A stretch of 64,000 bases of DNA, taken from positions 62,001-126,000 of the forward strand of contig JAFARO010000004.1 in NCBI GenBank assembly GCA_019245415.1. Direction: 5' to 3'. Under the pieces are notes generated by a model that did not search any database, had not been told where the DNA came from, and was given only the letters and a program-made list of their open reading frames with translations. The DNA is from Alphaproteobacteria bacterium. Its GTDB lineage: Bacteria > Pseudomonadota > Alphaproteobacteria > Micropepsales > Micropepsaceae. Of the stretch, positions 38,949 through 46,582 are shown in pieces; the stretch's first letter is position 1, and every line of letters starts with the position of its first letter. The position numbers and the translations under genes are program-made.

Positions 38949-38964
38949 TTAAGCCACGCTTAAC
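38949..38964. promoter_or_regulatory. CtrA box near flgB
   Basis: TTAA-GCCACGC-TTAAC fits the CtrA consensus TTAA-N7-TTAAC exactly. It lies 57-72 bases upstream of the flgB GTG, a normal distance from the start codon for a CtrA-activated flagellar promoter. Confidence 0.75.
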
Positions 38965-39001
38965 GCCATGGCGCTTTCTGCCGGGCAATTTCTTCCACCA
39001 T

Positions 39002-39016
39002 TTAACCCGCGATTAA
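39002..39016. promoter_or_regulatory. CtrA box near fliO
   Basis: TTAA-CCCGCGA-TTAA fits the CtrA core TTAA-N7-TTAA in both orientations. It lies 25-39 bases upstream of the fliO ATG. Together with the box at 38949-38964 it places two CtrA sites in the 148-base divergent region between flgB and fliO. Confidence 0.7.
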
Positions 39017-39040
39017 GGTTGACTGCGTTTGGATGGGCGC

Positions 39041-39346
39041 ATGGAACTCATCGACATCGGCCGCTATTTCGCAGCGCTGCTCATCGTCCTGGCGCTGGTC
39101 GGCTTCGCCGGCCTGGCGCTGCGGCGCTTCGGCATGCCGGGCATCGTCAGGCCGCAAGCGATGCGCCGCCTGCAGGTGGTCGAGAGCTTGGTGGTCGGTC
39201 CGCGCCAAAGGCTTCTGCTGCTGCGCCGCGACGGGGTCGAACATCTGGTGATGAGCGGACCGGAAGGCATCGCGACGATCGAATGCGGAATCGAGGCGCC
39301 AGCGCAGTCGCCTGCGATCGTGCAGGTCCGTGAGGCGCACGCATGA
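39041..39346 (+). CDS. fliO: flagellar assembly protein FliO
   Basis: A 101-residue export-apparatus chaperone of FliP. The ATG at 39041 gives MELIDIGRYFAALLIVLALV, one membrane helix (about residues 10-28), then a basic cytoplasmic tail with LQVVESLVVGPRQRLLLLRR and GVEHLVMSGPEGIATIE. The short, single-span form is normal for FliO. Its stop overlaps the fliP start (ATGA). A TTG at 39029 is an alternative start. Confidence 0.85.
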   Translation: MELIDIGRYFAALLIVLALVGFAGLALRRFGMPGIVRPQAMRRLQVVESLVVGPRQRLLLLRRDGVEHLVMSGPEGIATIECGIEAPAQSPAIVQVREAHA

Positions 39347-40116
39347 AGAAGCTGGCGCTCGTCGCCGCGGCGCTGACGTTGGCGCTGTTCGTGCCGGAGG
39401 CCGCTTGCGCTGCGGCAGCCGCGCCGGCGGCGGGATCCGGCCTCTCGATCGATTTCAGCGGCAGCGGGCTCTTCACTGACCGGTTGATGCAGATCATCGC
39501 ACTGATCACGGTGCTAAGCATCGCGCCGTCCATTCTCATCATGATGACGAGCTTCGTGCGCATCGTCGTGGTATTGTCGCTTCTGCGCACGGCGATGGGG
39601 CTGCAACAAAGTCCGCCGAACAGTGTGATCGTCAGCTTGGCGTTGTTCCTCACCCTCTTCGTGATGACGCCGGCGCTCAAGGACGCCTATAACCAGGGCA
39701 TCGTCCCGCTCACCAACAACCAGATCACCACCGCACAGGCCTTCGACCGCACGACCGCGCCACTCAAGAAATTCATGGCGGCGCATGTGCGTCAGAGCGA
39801 TCTCAAGCTCTTTCTCGACATGAGCCACACCAAGGCGCCCGCCGCTCCGGAGCAGATCGCGCTTACCACCCTGGCCCCGGCCTTCATGCTCTCGGAGCTC
39901 AAGCGAGCCTTCGAGATCGGATTCTTGATCTTCGTGCCCTTCCTCATCATCGACATGGCGGTGGCTTCGATCCTGATGTCGATGGGCATGATGATGCTGC
40001 CGCCCGTGATCATCTCGCTCCCATTCAAGCTGATCTTCTTCGTCTTGGTCGACGGCTGGCGGCTTGTTTCCGGATCGCTTGTGGAGTCCTATCTCCATTC
40101 CCCGCCGCCTGGCTGA
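39343..40116 (+). CDS. fliP: flagellar export protein FliP
   Basis: A core export-gate protein, 257 residues. It has a cleavable signal (LALVAAALTLALFVPEAACA) followed by membrane helices. Family blocks are SIAPSILIMMTSFVRIVVVL-SLLRTAMG, PNSVIVSLALFLTLFVMTPA and MSMGMMMLPPVIISLPFKLI-FFVLVDGW. It is coupled to fliO. Its 3' end is followed by a minus-strand dioxygenase gene. Confidence 0.97.
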   Translation: MKKLALVAAALTLALFVPEAACAAAAAPAAGSGLSIDFSGSGLFTDRLMQIIALITVLSIAPSILIMMTSFVRIVVVLSLLRTAMGLQQSPPNSVIVSLALFLTLFVMTPALKDAYNQGIVPLTNNQITTAQAFDRTTAPLKKFMAAHVRQSDLKLFLDMSHTKAPAAPEQIALTTLAPAFMLSELKRAFEIGFLIFVPFLIIDMAVASILMSMGMMMLPPVIISLPFKLIFFVLVDGWRLVSGSLVESYLHSPPPG

Positions 40117-40136
40117 CGACGGTCGGCGAGACCGCG

Positions 40137-41009
40137 CTACTCGGCTGCGGCCTTGGCCGCCATGCGCGAACGGTGGAACGGCCGGTCGCCAAGGATGGTC
40201 GCGCGGTGCATCACCCGTCGCGCCGGAAGGTAATCGTTCACCGCGTAATGCTGGGTGATGCGGTTGTCCCAGAAGGCGACGGCATTCTTCTTCCAGCGCC
40301 AGCGCACCTGGAATTCCGGCTTCTGCACATGCGCGAACAGCATGGCGAGCAGCGCCTCGCTCTCGTTGCGCCGCAGGCCCTTGATGCGCGCGGTGAAGCC
40401 GTAATTGACGAACAGCGCGTCGGCGCCGGTTTCCGGATGCGTGCGGATGACCGGATGGACCACGGGCGGATGCTCCTCGACGGCCCTCGAATATTTCAGT
40501 TCGCCGGCCGCCTGGGCGACGGTCAGCTTGGCCGGAAAGCCGCGCGCGAAGTCGTGCACCGCGTCGAGACCCGAAAGGAATTCGCGCATCGGTTTCGACA
40601 GCGCCTCATAGGCGGCCTGCATGTTCGCCCAGCACGTGTCGCCGCCGATCTCGGGCAATTGCTTCGCGTACAGAACCGCGCCCAGCGGCGGCGTCGCGAT
40701 GAACGTCACATCGGTGTGCCAAGCATCGTTGTCGGTCGGGTTGCCGGCGTGATTGTCGAGCACAAACATCTCGGGCGCTTCGGGTACACCGGGATAAAGC
40801 GGATGGGTATGGAGCGGTCCGAAGCGCGCCGCAAAATCGCGCTGTTGGGTCGGCGTCAGGTTCTGGTCTTCGAAGAAGATCACCTTGTGCGTCAGCAGGG
40901 CCGCACGGATGGCGGCCACAATCTCTTCGTCCAGCGTCTGCGAGAGATCGACATCGCCGATCACGGCGCCGATGGCAGGTGTGAGCGGCTGGACGGCGAT
41001 CCGGGTCAT
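40137..41009 (-). CDS. TauD/TfdA family Fe(II)/2-oxoglutarate dioxygenase
   Basis: A 290-residue non-heme iron enzyme. The iron facial triad is H98-x-D100 in NDAWHTDVTF and the distal H254 in RITQHYAVNDY; the 2-oxoglutarate arginine is R269 in VMHRATILGD. Family blocks LTHKVIFFEDQNLTPTQQRD and HPVIRTHPETGADALFVNYG are present. Members hydroxylate taurine, alkyl sulfates, 2,4-D or other small molecules; no sulfonate transporter is nearby, so the substrate is open. It is a single gene. Confidence 0.92.
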   Translation of the reverse strand: MTRIAVQPLTPAIGAVIGDVDLSQTLDEEIVAAIRAALLTHKVIFFEDQNLTPTQQRDFAARFGPLHTHPLYPGVPEAPEMFVLDNHAGNPTDNDAWHTDVTFIATPPLGAVLYAKQLPEIGGDTCWANMQAAYEALSKPMREFLSGLDAVHDFARGFPAKLTVAQAAGELKYSRAVEEHPPVVHPVIRTHPETGADALFVNYGFTARIKGLRRNESEALLAMLFAHVQKPEFQVRWRWKKNAVAFWDNRITQHYAVNDYLPARRVMHRATILGDRPFHRSRMAAKAAAE

Positions 41010-41299
41010 GTGGTCCTCATGGTCGCATTGAAGCCGAAGCCGTGCGGCAGGGCCAGCGAATAGCCCGGTCGAAACTGCTGCACTGCAATAACAATGGCCC
41101 GCATAGGCGCTGGCAATCGCCCTTTCAAGAGTCGCAGAGGGGGGTATGCACAGAAGGCTTCTCTGTCAGACCGTTGAAAACACACACTATTTTCCAACCT
41201 CTGATTCTGAAGGCCGAAAAAATTCGGCAAGTCGGTTCTTGGCAAACCAGGAAGGTGACCTTATTGTTCTGAATACGAAACGTTAAAGGATTTATTCAC
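41010..41299. other. intergenic region upstream of the Inh-like gene
   Basis: About 290 bases without a supported gene. Base composition shifts from GC-rich to A/T-rich toward the right end (41180-41299), consistent with a promoter region for the Inh-like gene. It contains a small hairpin GCCGAA-AAAA-TTCGGC at 41213-41228. Confidence 0.5.
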
Positions 41300-41644
41300 A
41301 TGACCAGTATCCGCTCTCTCCTGATCGCCTCCGCCGCTCTCGCGCTGAGCGCCGCCTCGGTTCAGGCCGCGGCCGCCCCGGGCGCCTACAAGCTCGCCGG
41401 CGCAGGCGCTTCCTGCACGATCACGCTTGCCGCCGACGGCACTGCCGCCGCCAACGATTGCGCCCAGGCCAGCGGCGTCGCCCGCTGGCAGGCCAAGTAC
41501 AACGGCGTGGAACTCCAAACCGCCAGTGGCGAGACCGTCGCCATCCTTCGTGGCAAGGACGGGTCTTACACCGGCGCCCGCTTCAGCGATGGCCGGGCAC
41601 TGACCTTGAGCGCAGACGGCGCTGCGGTTGCCAGCACCCACTGA
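41300..41644 (+). CDS. secreted AprI/Inh-like protein
   Basis: A signal peptide (SIRSLLIASAALALSAASVQ A) precedes a 90-residue beta-rich domain. The pattern GAYKLAGAGASCTITLAADG, Cys39 and Cys54 for one disulfide, Trp63 and LRGKDGSYTGARF matches the small beta-barrel of Inh-type metalloprotease inhibitors. Inhibitors of this family block serralysin-type proteases in the periplasm. No such protease gene is nearby, so inhibitory function is inference. It is followed by a strong terminator. Confidence 0.6.
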   Translation: MTSIRSLLIASAALALSAASVQAAAAPGAYKLAGAGASCTITLAADGTAAANDCAQASGVARWQAKYNGVELQTASGETVAILRGKDGSYTGARFSDGRALTLSADGAAVASTH

Positions 41645-41660
41645 GCATTCCGCCAACCGG

Positions 41661-41695
41661 AAAAGGGCCGCAGTTCCCCGCTGCGGCCCTTTTTC
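41661..41695 (+). terminator. intrinsic terminator after the Inh-like gene
   Basis: AAAAGGGCCGCAG (41661-41673) pairs perfectly with CTGCGGCCCTTTT (41681-41693) around the loop TTCCCCG, and is followed by further T residues. It lies 17 bases after the stop codon of the Inh-like gene. This is the clearest terminator in the window. Confidence 0.92.
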
Positions 41696-41718
41696 ATTGC
41701 GCGTGCTAAACTCTTTCC

Positions 41719-42645
41719 ATGGCCGAGCAAATCCACGACCACAACGCCTGGACCCATGGCCACCTCTATCTCGGCGCAGGTCACAGCGAAGCCGAGCGCC
41801 GCACGCAAATCGTGGTGACGGCGACCGCGATCTTCATGGCTGTGGAGATCGCCGCCGGCGTCGCGCTCCGCTCAATGGCCCTGCTGGCCGACGGCGTGCA
41901 TATGGCCACGCATGTCGGCGCGCTCGGTCTGGCTGCAGGAGCCTATGTTCTGGCCCGACGGCATGCCGAGAACGCGCGTTTCACCTTCGGCTCAGGCAAG
42001 TTCGGCGACCTCGCGGCCTTCACCAGCGCGGTGGTCCTAGGACTGATTGCACTAGGGCTTCTGTGCGAGTCGGTATACCGGCTCTTCGAACCCGTGACGA
42101 TACGCTTTGCACAAGCACTTCCCATTGCCGGGGTCGGGCTTGCGGTCAATCTCGCGAGTGCGCTGCTGCTCCGGACGCCGCATGCGCATGGGCATGAGGG
42201 GCCGCACCACGACCACAATCTGCGCGCAGCCTATATTCACGTGCTAGCCGACGCCGCGACGTCGGTGTTCGCCATCATTGCCTTGGCCGCAGGTTGGTTC
42301 TGGGGGGTTCGCGCGCTCGATCCCATCGTCGGCATTGTCGGCGCCACGGTCATCGCATCATGGGCCTACGGTCTCATTCGCGACTGCGCGCTGGTGCTTC
42401 TCGATGCCGAGGACGATCCGGAACTGGCAAAGGATATCCGCGCGATGATCGAAAAGGAGATGAACGCACAAGTTTCCGATCTTCATCTCTGGCGGCTCGG
42501 ACCGGGGCATCGCGGGCTCATCGTTTCGCTGTTGAGTCCGGACCAGCTCACGGCCGAGCGGATCCGTTCTGCGTTGCGCACGCGCTATGCGAACCTCAGC
42601 CACGTCACGGTGGAAGTCGCGATCTGCGCCGACTGCGCGCCATAG
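41719..42645 (+). CDS. CDF family metal exporter (DmeF-like)
   Basis: A 308-residue cation diffusion facilitator. Six membrane helices are visible; metal-site residues lie in LLADGVHMATHVGALG (HD-like pair on helix 2) and AYIHVLADAATSVFAIIALA (helix 5). A His-rich loop TPHAHGHEGPHHDHN lies between helices 4 and 5, and the N-terminus has HDHNAWTHGH. The N-terminal His pattern and length fit DmeF, the Co(II)/Ni(II) exporter, though zinc is possible. The C-terminal domain SDLHLWRLGPGHRGLIVSLL is standard. Confidence 0.9.
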   Translation: MAEQIHDHNAWTHGHLYLGAGHSEAERRTQIVVTATAIFMAVEIAAGVALRSMALLADGVHMATHVGALGLAAGAYVLARRHAENARFTFGSGKFGDLAAFTSAVVLGLIALGLLCESVYRLFEPVTIRFAQALPIAGVGLAVNLASALLLRTPHAHGHEGPHHDHNLRAAYIHVLADAATSVFAIIALAAGWFWGVRALDPIVGIVGATVIASWAYGLIRDCALVLLDAEDDPELAKDIRAMIEKEMNAQVSDLHLWRLGPGHRGLIVSLLSPDQLTAERIRSALRTRYANLSHVTVEVAICADCAP

Positions 42646-42661
42646 GTCCGATTGACCGTGA

Positions 42662-44233
42662 TCACGCCTCCCTGGCGACGAAATCGCGGGCCTGGGCGGC
42701 GATGCGCAATCCATGGTGGCGCTTCTGCGGGTTGTTGAGCCAGCGGTTCATGGCGGCGCTCATCGCCGCGATCCAGGGCGCATCCGGTTGCGCATTGATT
42801 TCGTCCTCGAGCGCGAACAGCATCTTGAGCCGGTGACACGCGATGACGGGCTCGACGATGCCGTGGTCGAAGAGCGTCGCCATGCCCTCGGCGATAAAGC
42901 GGCGAGGCTCGCTGACGTGCCATGGCGCGCCATCCAGTTCGGCATCGACAAAACCACGATTGCGGCCGACGAAAAGCGCGAGCTGCAGCAGTGCTCTTGG
43001 CCAGAGCCGCGGCCGCCGCTCGCAGATGCGGCGCGCCGCGTTGGCAAAGGTCAGAGCATGGGTGAAATCGAGCCAGCTCACGTTGTCGGCGATGGAATTG
43101 TCGGTTGCGCGGTCGAAGCTGAGGTCGAAATGCATCAGGTTCCAGGCTGCGGCGCCCAGCAACGCGTCATAAAGTTCACGCGGCGGACCTCCGCTGCATG
43201 CCAGAGTGCGCTTGAGCGCGCCTTCGATCGAAACGCCGATGAAATCCTCCGCCTTGAGCGGTGCGTGGCCGCTGCCATCCCATGCCGCCAGCGCCTTGTC
43301 GTAGAAGCGGAATTCCGGGAGGCGCTCCTCGCGAGTCGCCTTGACCTGTTGCCGCACCAGTGCCAGCAGGATCGGCTCGTGCGCCTCAGCGCCGACGCGC
43401 TCGATCAACTGGCCCGCCTTCAAAGTGTAAATCGCGCTGTGACCGAAATCGGCATAGTGGGCGAGCGCCGCGGTGCCGATTGCCGGACCAAGACGATCGT
43501 AGGAGATCCCGTCGGCGACCGCGCCGCGCATCAGGGCAATTGCGCGCGGTTCGTCTTCAGCCTCTACGGCCGCGAGGAAGGCGTTCTCGTCCCAACGCTC
43601 GACCCGATCCGCGTAGGGAAAATGGCCAGCCCCCTGAGTATCCCAAGCCAGATGACCGAGCGGCTCGAGCATGGCTGCCAGCCGTTGGTCGGGGGTGGGC
43701 GCGCGGCCGGCGAGCGCGAGCCAGTCTGCGGCGGCGGCATGGGCGTGAGTCATGCCGTTTTCGAGCCTGGCGAACGTGCTCCGGAGCGCATGAGCGAGCG
43801 CCACCGTCGCATCGTAGCCCGCGCACTCCAGCCGTGCGACCTCGCGCGCGATGCGTGCTGGATCATTATCCGTAAGCGCCTTGTCGAGACCCTCCAGCGC
43901 GCGTGCCTTCTGCGCCCCCGCCGGCGGATCGGAAAGATCGAGAAATATTTGGCCCTCGCGCACATGGACAGAATAGGTCCGTACCGGGTCGCGACCGACC
44001 AACGCGGTGCCGCTCGCCAGATCGAATTTCCAATTGTGCCAGTTGCAGGTGAGCACGCAACCGTCGCTCAGCGTTCCTTCGCTCAGGGGATAGCCTTCGT
44101 GCGGGCAGCGATTGGCGATGGCGAAGATCTTGTCCGCTTGTGCGATCAGGAGGATCTGCTTGCCGTGCGCCCGCACCACTTTGCGACCGCGCTGCGTTAA
44201 CTCCTCGGCCGATAGGCCTGTCGGGGTCAGCAT
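42662..44233 (-). CDS. Rieske [2Fe-2S] protein with large C-terminal domain
   Basis: The start at 44233, with AGGAA upstream, gives a 523-residue protein. Residues 1-90 form a Rieske domain: C43 and H45 in RCPHEGYPLS, C63 and H66 in CNWHNWKFDL. The remaining 430 residues are helix-rich with no recognised domain, including HALRSTFARLENGMTHAHAA and EDFIGVSIEGALKRTLACSG. No iron-dependent oxygenase catalytic motif (D/E-x2-H-x4-H) was seen. It is divergent from a cysteine-rich HTH regulator, from which it is separated by 85 bases. Soluble; function unknown. Confidence 0.75.
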   Translation of the reverse strand: MLTPTGLSAEELTQRGRKVVRAHGKQILLIAQADKIFAIANRCPHEGYPLSEGTLSDGCVLTCNWHNWKFDLASGTALVGRDPVRTYSVHVREGQIFLDLSDPPAGAQKARALEGLDKALTDNDPARIAREVARLECAGYDATVALAHALRSTFARLENGMTHAHAAAADWLALAGRAPTPDQRLAAMLEPLGHLAWDTQGAGHFPYADRVERWDENAFLAAVEAEDEPRAIALMRGAVADGISYDRLGPAIGTAALAHYADFGHSAIYTLKAGQLIERVGAEAHEPILLALVRQQVKATREERLPEFRFYDKALAAWDGSGHAPLKAEDFIGVSIEGALKRTLACSGGPPRELYDALLGAAAWNLMHFDLSFDRATDNSIADNVSWLDFTHALTFANAARRICERRPRLWPRALLQLALFVGRNRGFVDAELDGAPWHVSEPRRFIAEGMATLFDHGIVEPVIACHRLKMLFALEDEINAQPDAPWIAAMSAAMNRWLNNPQKRHHGLRIAAQARDFVAREA

Positions 44234-44298
44234 GGCATCGTTCCTTTTGGAAAGCCGGTACTTTGCAAAACTAAACCCCGGCGTTGATTTTCGCAAGA

Positions 44299-44321
44299 CA
44301 TGGCTTTATAAATTAGCCATG
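44299..44321. promoter_or_regulatory. palindrome overlapping the regulator start codon
   Basis: CATGGCT (44299-44305) and AGCCATG (44315-44321) form a perfect seven-base inverted repeat around nine A/T bases. It covers the start codon of the HTH regulator, in the 85-base region divergent from the Rieske gene. A second weaker dyad, TTGCAAAAC and GATTTTCGCAA, lies at 44263-44296. It would suit autorepression by a dimeric HTH protein; that is inference. Confidence 0.5.
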
Positions 44322-44960
44322 TCGAAAACGCAGACCGCCCCCACCGGGAAGCTCGCCGTTCTCGCACTGCTCAAGCGAATGGGGCCGATATCCGCCGACG
44401 CCATGGCGAGGAGGCTGGAGCTCACCGCGATGGCGGTGCGCCAGCATCTCTACACCCTTCGGGACGAGGGCCTCGCGGATCATGTCGAAGAAGCCCGTCC
44501 CCGCGGCCGGCCCGTAAAGCTATGGCGGGCGACGGTTGCTGCCGATGCGCAGTTTGCCGACTCCCACGCTGCGCTTGCGCTCGACCTGATCAGGCAGATC
44601 AAGGACACTTTTGGCGAGCGAGGCATGGAGCGCGTCCTCAAGCTGCGCACCGCCGAACAGGAAAAACTCTATCGGGTGCGGACCGACAAGGCATCATCGC
44701 TGGAAGGGCGACTCGCGGAACTGGCAAAGTTGCGCTCGGCCGAGGGGTATATGGCCGAAATCCGCCGCGCCAAGGGCGAAGTCCTCTTCGTCGAGAACCA
44801 TTGCCCCATCTGCGCCGCGGCCCGGGCTTGCAGCGGGCTGTGCCAAGAGGAGCTCGCGCTCTTCGAGCGGGTGCTGGGCCGAGATGTAAAGGTCGAACGC
44901 GTCAGCCACATTCTGGCCGGCGCAGGAAGGTGCGCGTACCGCGTGACCGCACTGAAATAG
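44319..44960 (+). CDS. HTH regulator with C-terminal cysteine cluster (SufR-like)
   Basis: A 213-residue protein. Residues 10-50 form a winged helix (AVLALLKRMGPISADAMARR LELTAMAVRQHLYTLRDEGL) and the wing has RPRGRPVKLWR. The C-terminal half carries a cysteine cluster C162-x2-C165-x5-C171-x3-C175 in NHCPICAAARACSGLC, plus C205, as in SufR-type repressors that bind an Fe-S cluster. It is divergent from the Rieske gene, making a plausible target-regulator pair. It ends two bases from the convergent rpsU. Confidence 0.8.
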   Translation: MSKTQTAPTGKLAVLALLKRMGPISADAMARRLELTAMAVRQHLYTLRDEGLADHVEEARPRGRPVKLWRATVAADAQFADSHAALALDLIRQIKDTFGERGMERVLKLRTAEQEKLYRVRTDKASSLEGRLAELAKLRSAEGYMAEIRRAKGEVLFVENHCPICAAARACSGLCQEELALFERVLGRDVKVERVSHILAGAGRCAYRVTALK

Positions 44961-44962
44961 AC

Positions 44963-45175
44963 CTACTTCGGCAGCAGGCCTTCGCGCTGGGCGCGCTTGC
45001 GCTGCAGCTTGCGATAGCGGCGGATGGCTTCCGCGCGTTCCCGCGCCCGCTTCTCGCTAGGCTTCTCGTAGTGGCCTCGGAGCTTCATCTCGCGGAAGAT
45101 GCCTTCACGCTGCATCTTCTTCTTCAGGGCTTTCAGCGCCTGATCGATGTTGTTGTCGCGAACGATGATCTGCAA
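44963..45175 (-). CDS. rpsU: 30S ribosomal protein S21
   Basis: A 70-residue ribosomal protein reading [20 protein letters not shown] and [20 protein letters not shown], the complete S21 pattern with its basic tail. The only start directly before the conserved N-terminus is TTG at 45175, and GGAG lies seven bases upstream, so a TTG start is used. S21 is a small-subunit protein required for Shine-Dalgarno base pairing during initiation. It converges with the HTH regulator with a two-base gap. Confidence 0.95.
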   Translation of the reverse strand: MQIIVRDNNIDQALKALKKKMQREGIFREMKLRGHYEKPSEKRARERAEAIRRYRKLQRKRAQREGLLPK

Positions 45176-45398
45176 AGGCTGCTCCGTTTCCGTCAAGGGG
45201 CGGGTAGATATCAGAAGGGGTTTGGGCTGTCCACCGTGGCCGCATCCTGGCCCGAAATGGGGCCCTGTCGGGGGATATTGAGCCTCTTTGCCTGAAAATA
45301 GCGTGCTGGCCTGCTGTCCCGCTGGGGACGCATCGGTATGCCAGCGCCCAGGAGCGCAGAGGCTTGGCTTCGGCGCGAACGGCGGGAATAGTGCCCCC

Positions 45399-45941
45399 AT
45401 GGCCATCCTCAAGATCGCCCGCATGGGGCACCCTGTTCTGGCACGCCGCGCCCAGGAGGTAGCGGATCCCGCTGCCCCCGAGATTCGCCGCCTCGTCGCC
45501 GACATGGTGGAAACGATGATCGACGCCAACGGCGCGGGCCTCGCTGCACCTCAGGTCCACGTGCCGCTTCGAGTGGTGGTGTTCCAGGCGCCGGCGGACC
45601 GCACGCCCCAGACGGAGAACGAGACGTTCGATCATGCCGCGCCGCTCACGGTGCTGATCAATCCGCTCCTCGAGACGATCGATCCCACAGAGGAGGGAGG
45701 CTGGGAGGGGTGCCTCTCGGTGCCTGGGCTGCGCGGCTATGTCGAGCGGCCCGGACATATCCGGTACCGGGGCTTCGATCTTGACGGCAAGATGCTCGAA
45801 CGAAGCGCACGGGGTTTTCATGCCCGCGTCGTGCAGCACGAATGCGATCATCTGGACGGCATTCTCTATCCGCAACGCATGCGCGACCTCTCGAAGTTGA
45901 TCTTCGAAACCGAAGCGCGTCACTGGGCGCAGCCCGAATGA
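45399..45941 (+). CDS. def: peptide deformylase
   Basis: Removes the formyl group from nascent proteins. The 180-residue product has the three metal/catalytic motifs: GAGLAAPQV (45-53), EGCLSVPG with Cys105, and QHECDHLDG with His147, Glu148 and His151. The start at 45399 is preferred over an earlier frame without SD. Its stop overlaps the start of COQ9 (ATGA). It is the only deformylase in the window, so whether it is the essential copy is not known. Confidence 0.96.
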   Translation: MAILKIARMGHPVLARRAQEVADPAAPEIRRLVADMVETMIDANGAGLAAPQVHVPLRVVVFQAPADRTPQTENETFDHAAPLTVLINPLLETIDPTEEGGWEGCLSVPGLRGYVERPGHIRYRGFDLDGKMLERSARGFHARVVQHECDHLDGILYPQRMRDLSKLIFETEARHWAQPE

Positions 45942-46582
45942 ACGCAGCGCCTTCAGAAATGTCCCGCCGACAGGCGGTGGTCGAAAAGGCGATCCCGCTG
46001 GCCGCAGCGGACGGCTTCAGTGATCGTATCCTCAGCGAAGCCGGCCGGCAGGCGGGCCTCGGGCCCGAGATGTTGCTGCATCTTTTTCCACGCGGCGCCG
46101 AGAGCCTGGTCGAAGCGTTCTCGGACAGCGCCGATGCAGCCATGGTGCAAGACCTCGCACGCCAGGATTTGGCGGTGATGAAGATCCGCAAGCGCATCCA
46201 CGCCGCCGTGCTCGCGCGCATCGGCGCGCTGCGCCCGCACAAGGAGGCGGCGCGGCGCGCGGCAGCCTTTCTGATGCTGCCGATGCATGCCGCGCTCGCC
46301 GCTCTCCTGCTTTATCGCACCGTGGACGCGATGTGGCACGCTGCCGGCGACACCTCCACCGACTTCAACTTCTACACAAAGCGCGCGATCCTCGCGGCCC
46401 TGTACTCCGCGACGATGATGCGCTGGTTCAACGACACCAGCGACGGGGAGAGCGAAACTCTCGCCTTCCTCGATGCCCGCATCGAGAATGTGATGCAGTT
46501 CGAACGCTTCAAGGTGGAAATTGGGGAGCGCGCAAAAAAGGTGCCGGGCCTCGAAGCTTTCTTCAGCCCGAAGCGGTCTTAG
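45938..46582 (+). CDS. COQ9 family protein
   Basis: A 214-residue ubiquinone-biosynthesis helper. It begins with a TetR-like fold (MSRRQAVVEKAIPLAAADGF ... GLGPEMLLHLFPRGAESLVE) and has the COQ9 block WHAAGDTSTDFNFYTKRAIL-AALYSATMMRWFNDTSDG, the lipid-binding region. COQ9 proteins bind isoprenoids and present the substrate to COQ7-type hydroxylases. It is translationally coupled to def and lies near rpsU, a known alphaproteobacterial neighbourhood. It converges with purK and overlaps its last 20 bases. Confidence 0.93.
   Translation: MNAAPSEMSRRQAVVEKAIPLAAADGFSDRILSEAGRQAGLGPEMLLHLFPRGAESLVEAFSDSADAAMVQDLARQDLAVMKIRKRIHAAVLARIGALRPHKEAARRAAAFLMLPMHAALAALLLYRTVDAMWHAAGDTSTDFNFYTKRAILAALYSATMMRWFNDTSDGESETLAFLDARIENVMQFERFKVEIGERAKKVPGLEAFFSPKRS

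Noticed and set aside
41248-41286. EcfG-type promoter before the Inh-like gene
   Set aside because: A GGAA motif and a CGTT motif are present but about 25 bases apart instead of 16-17.
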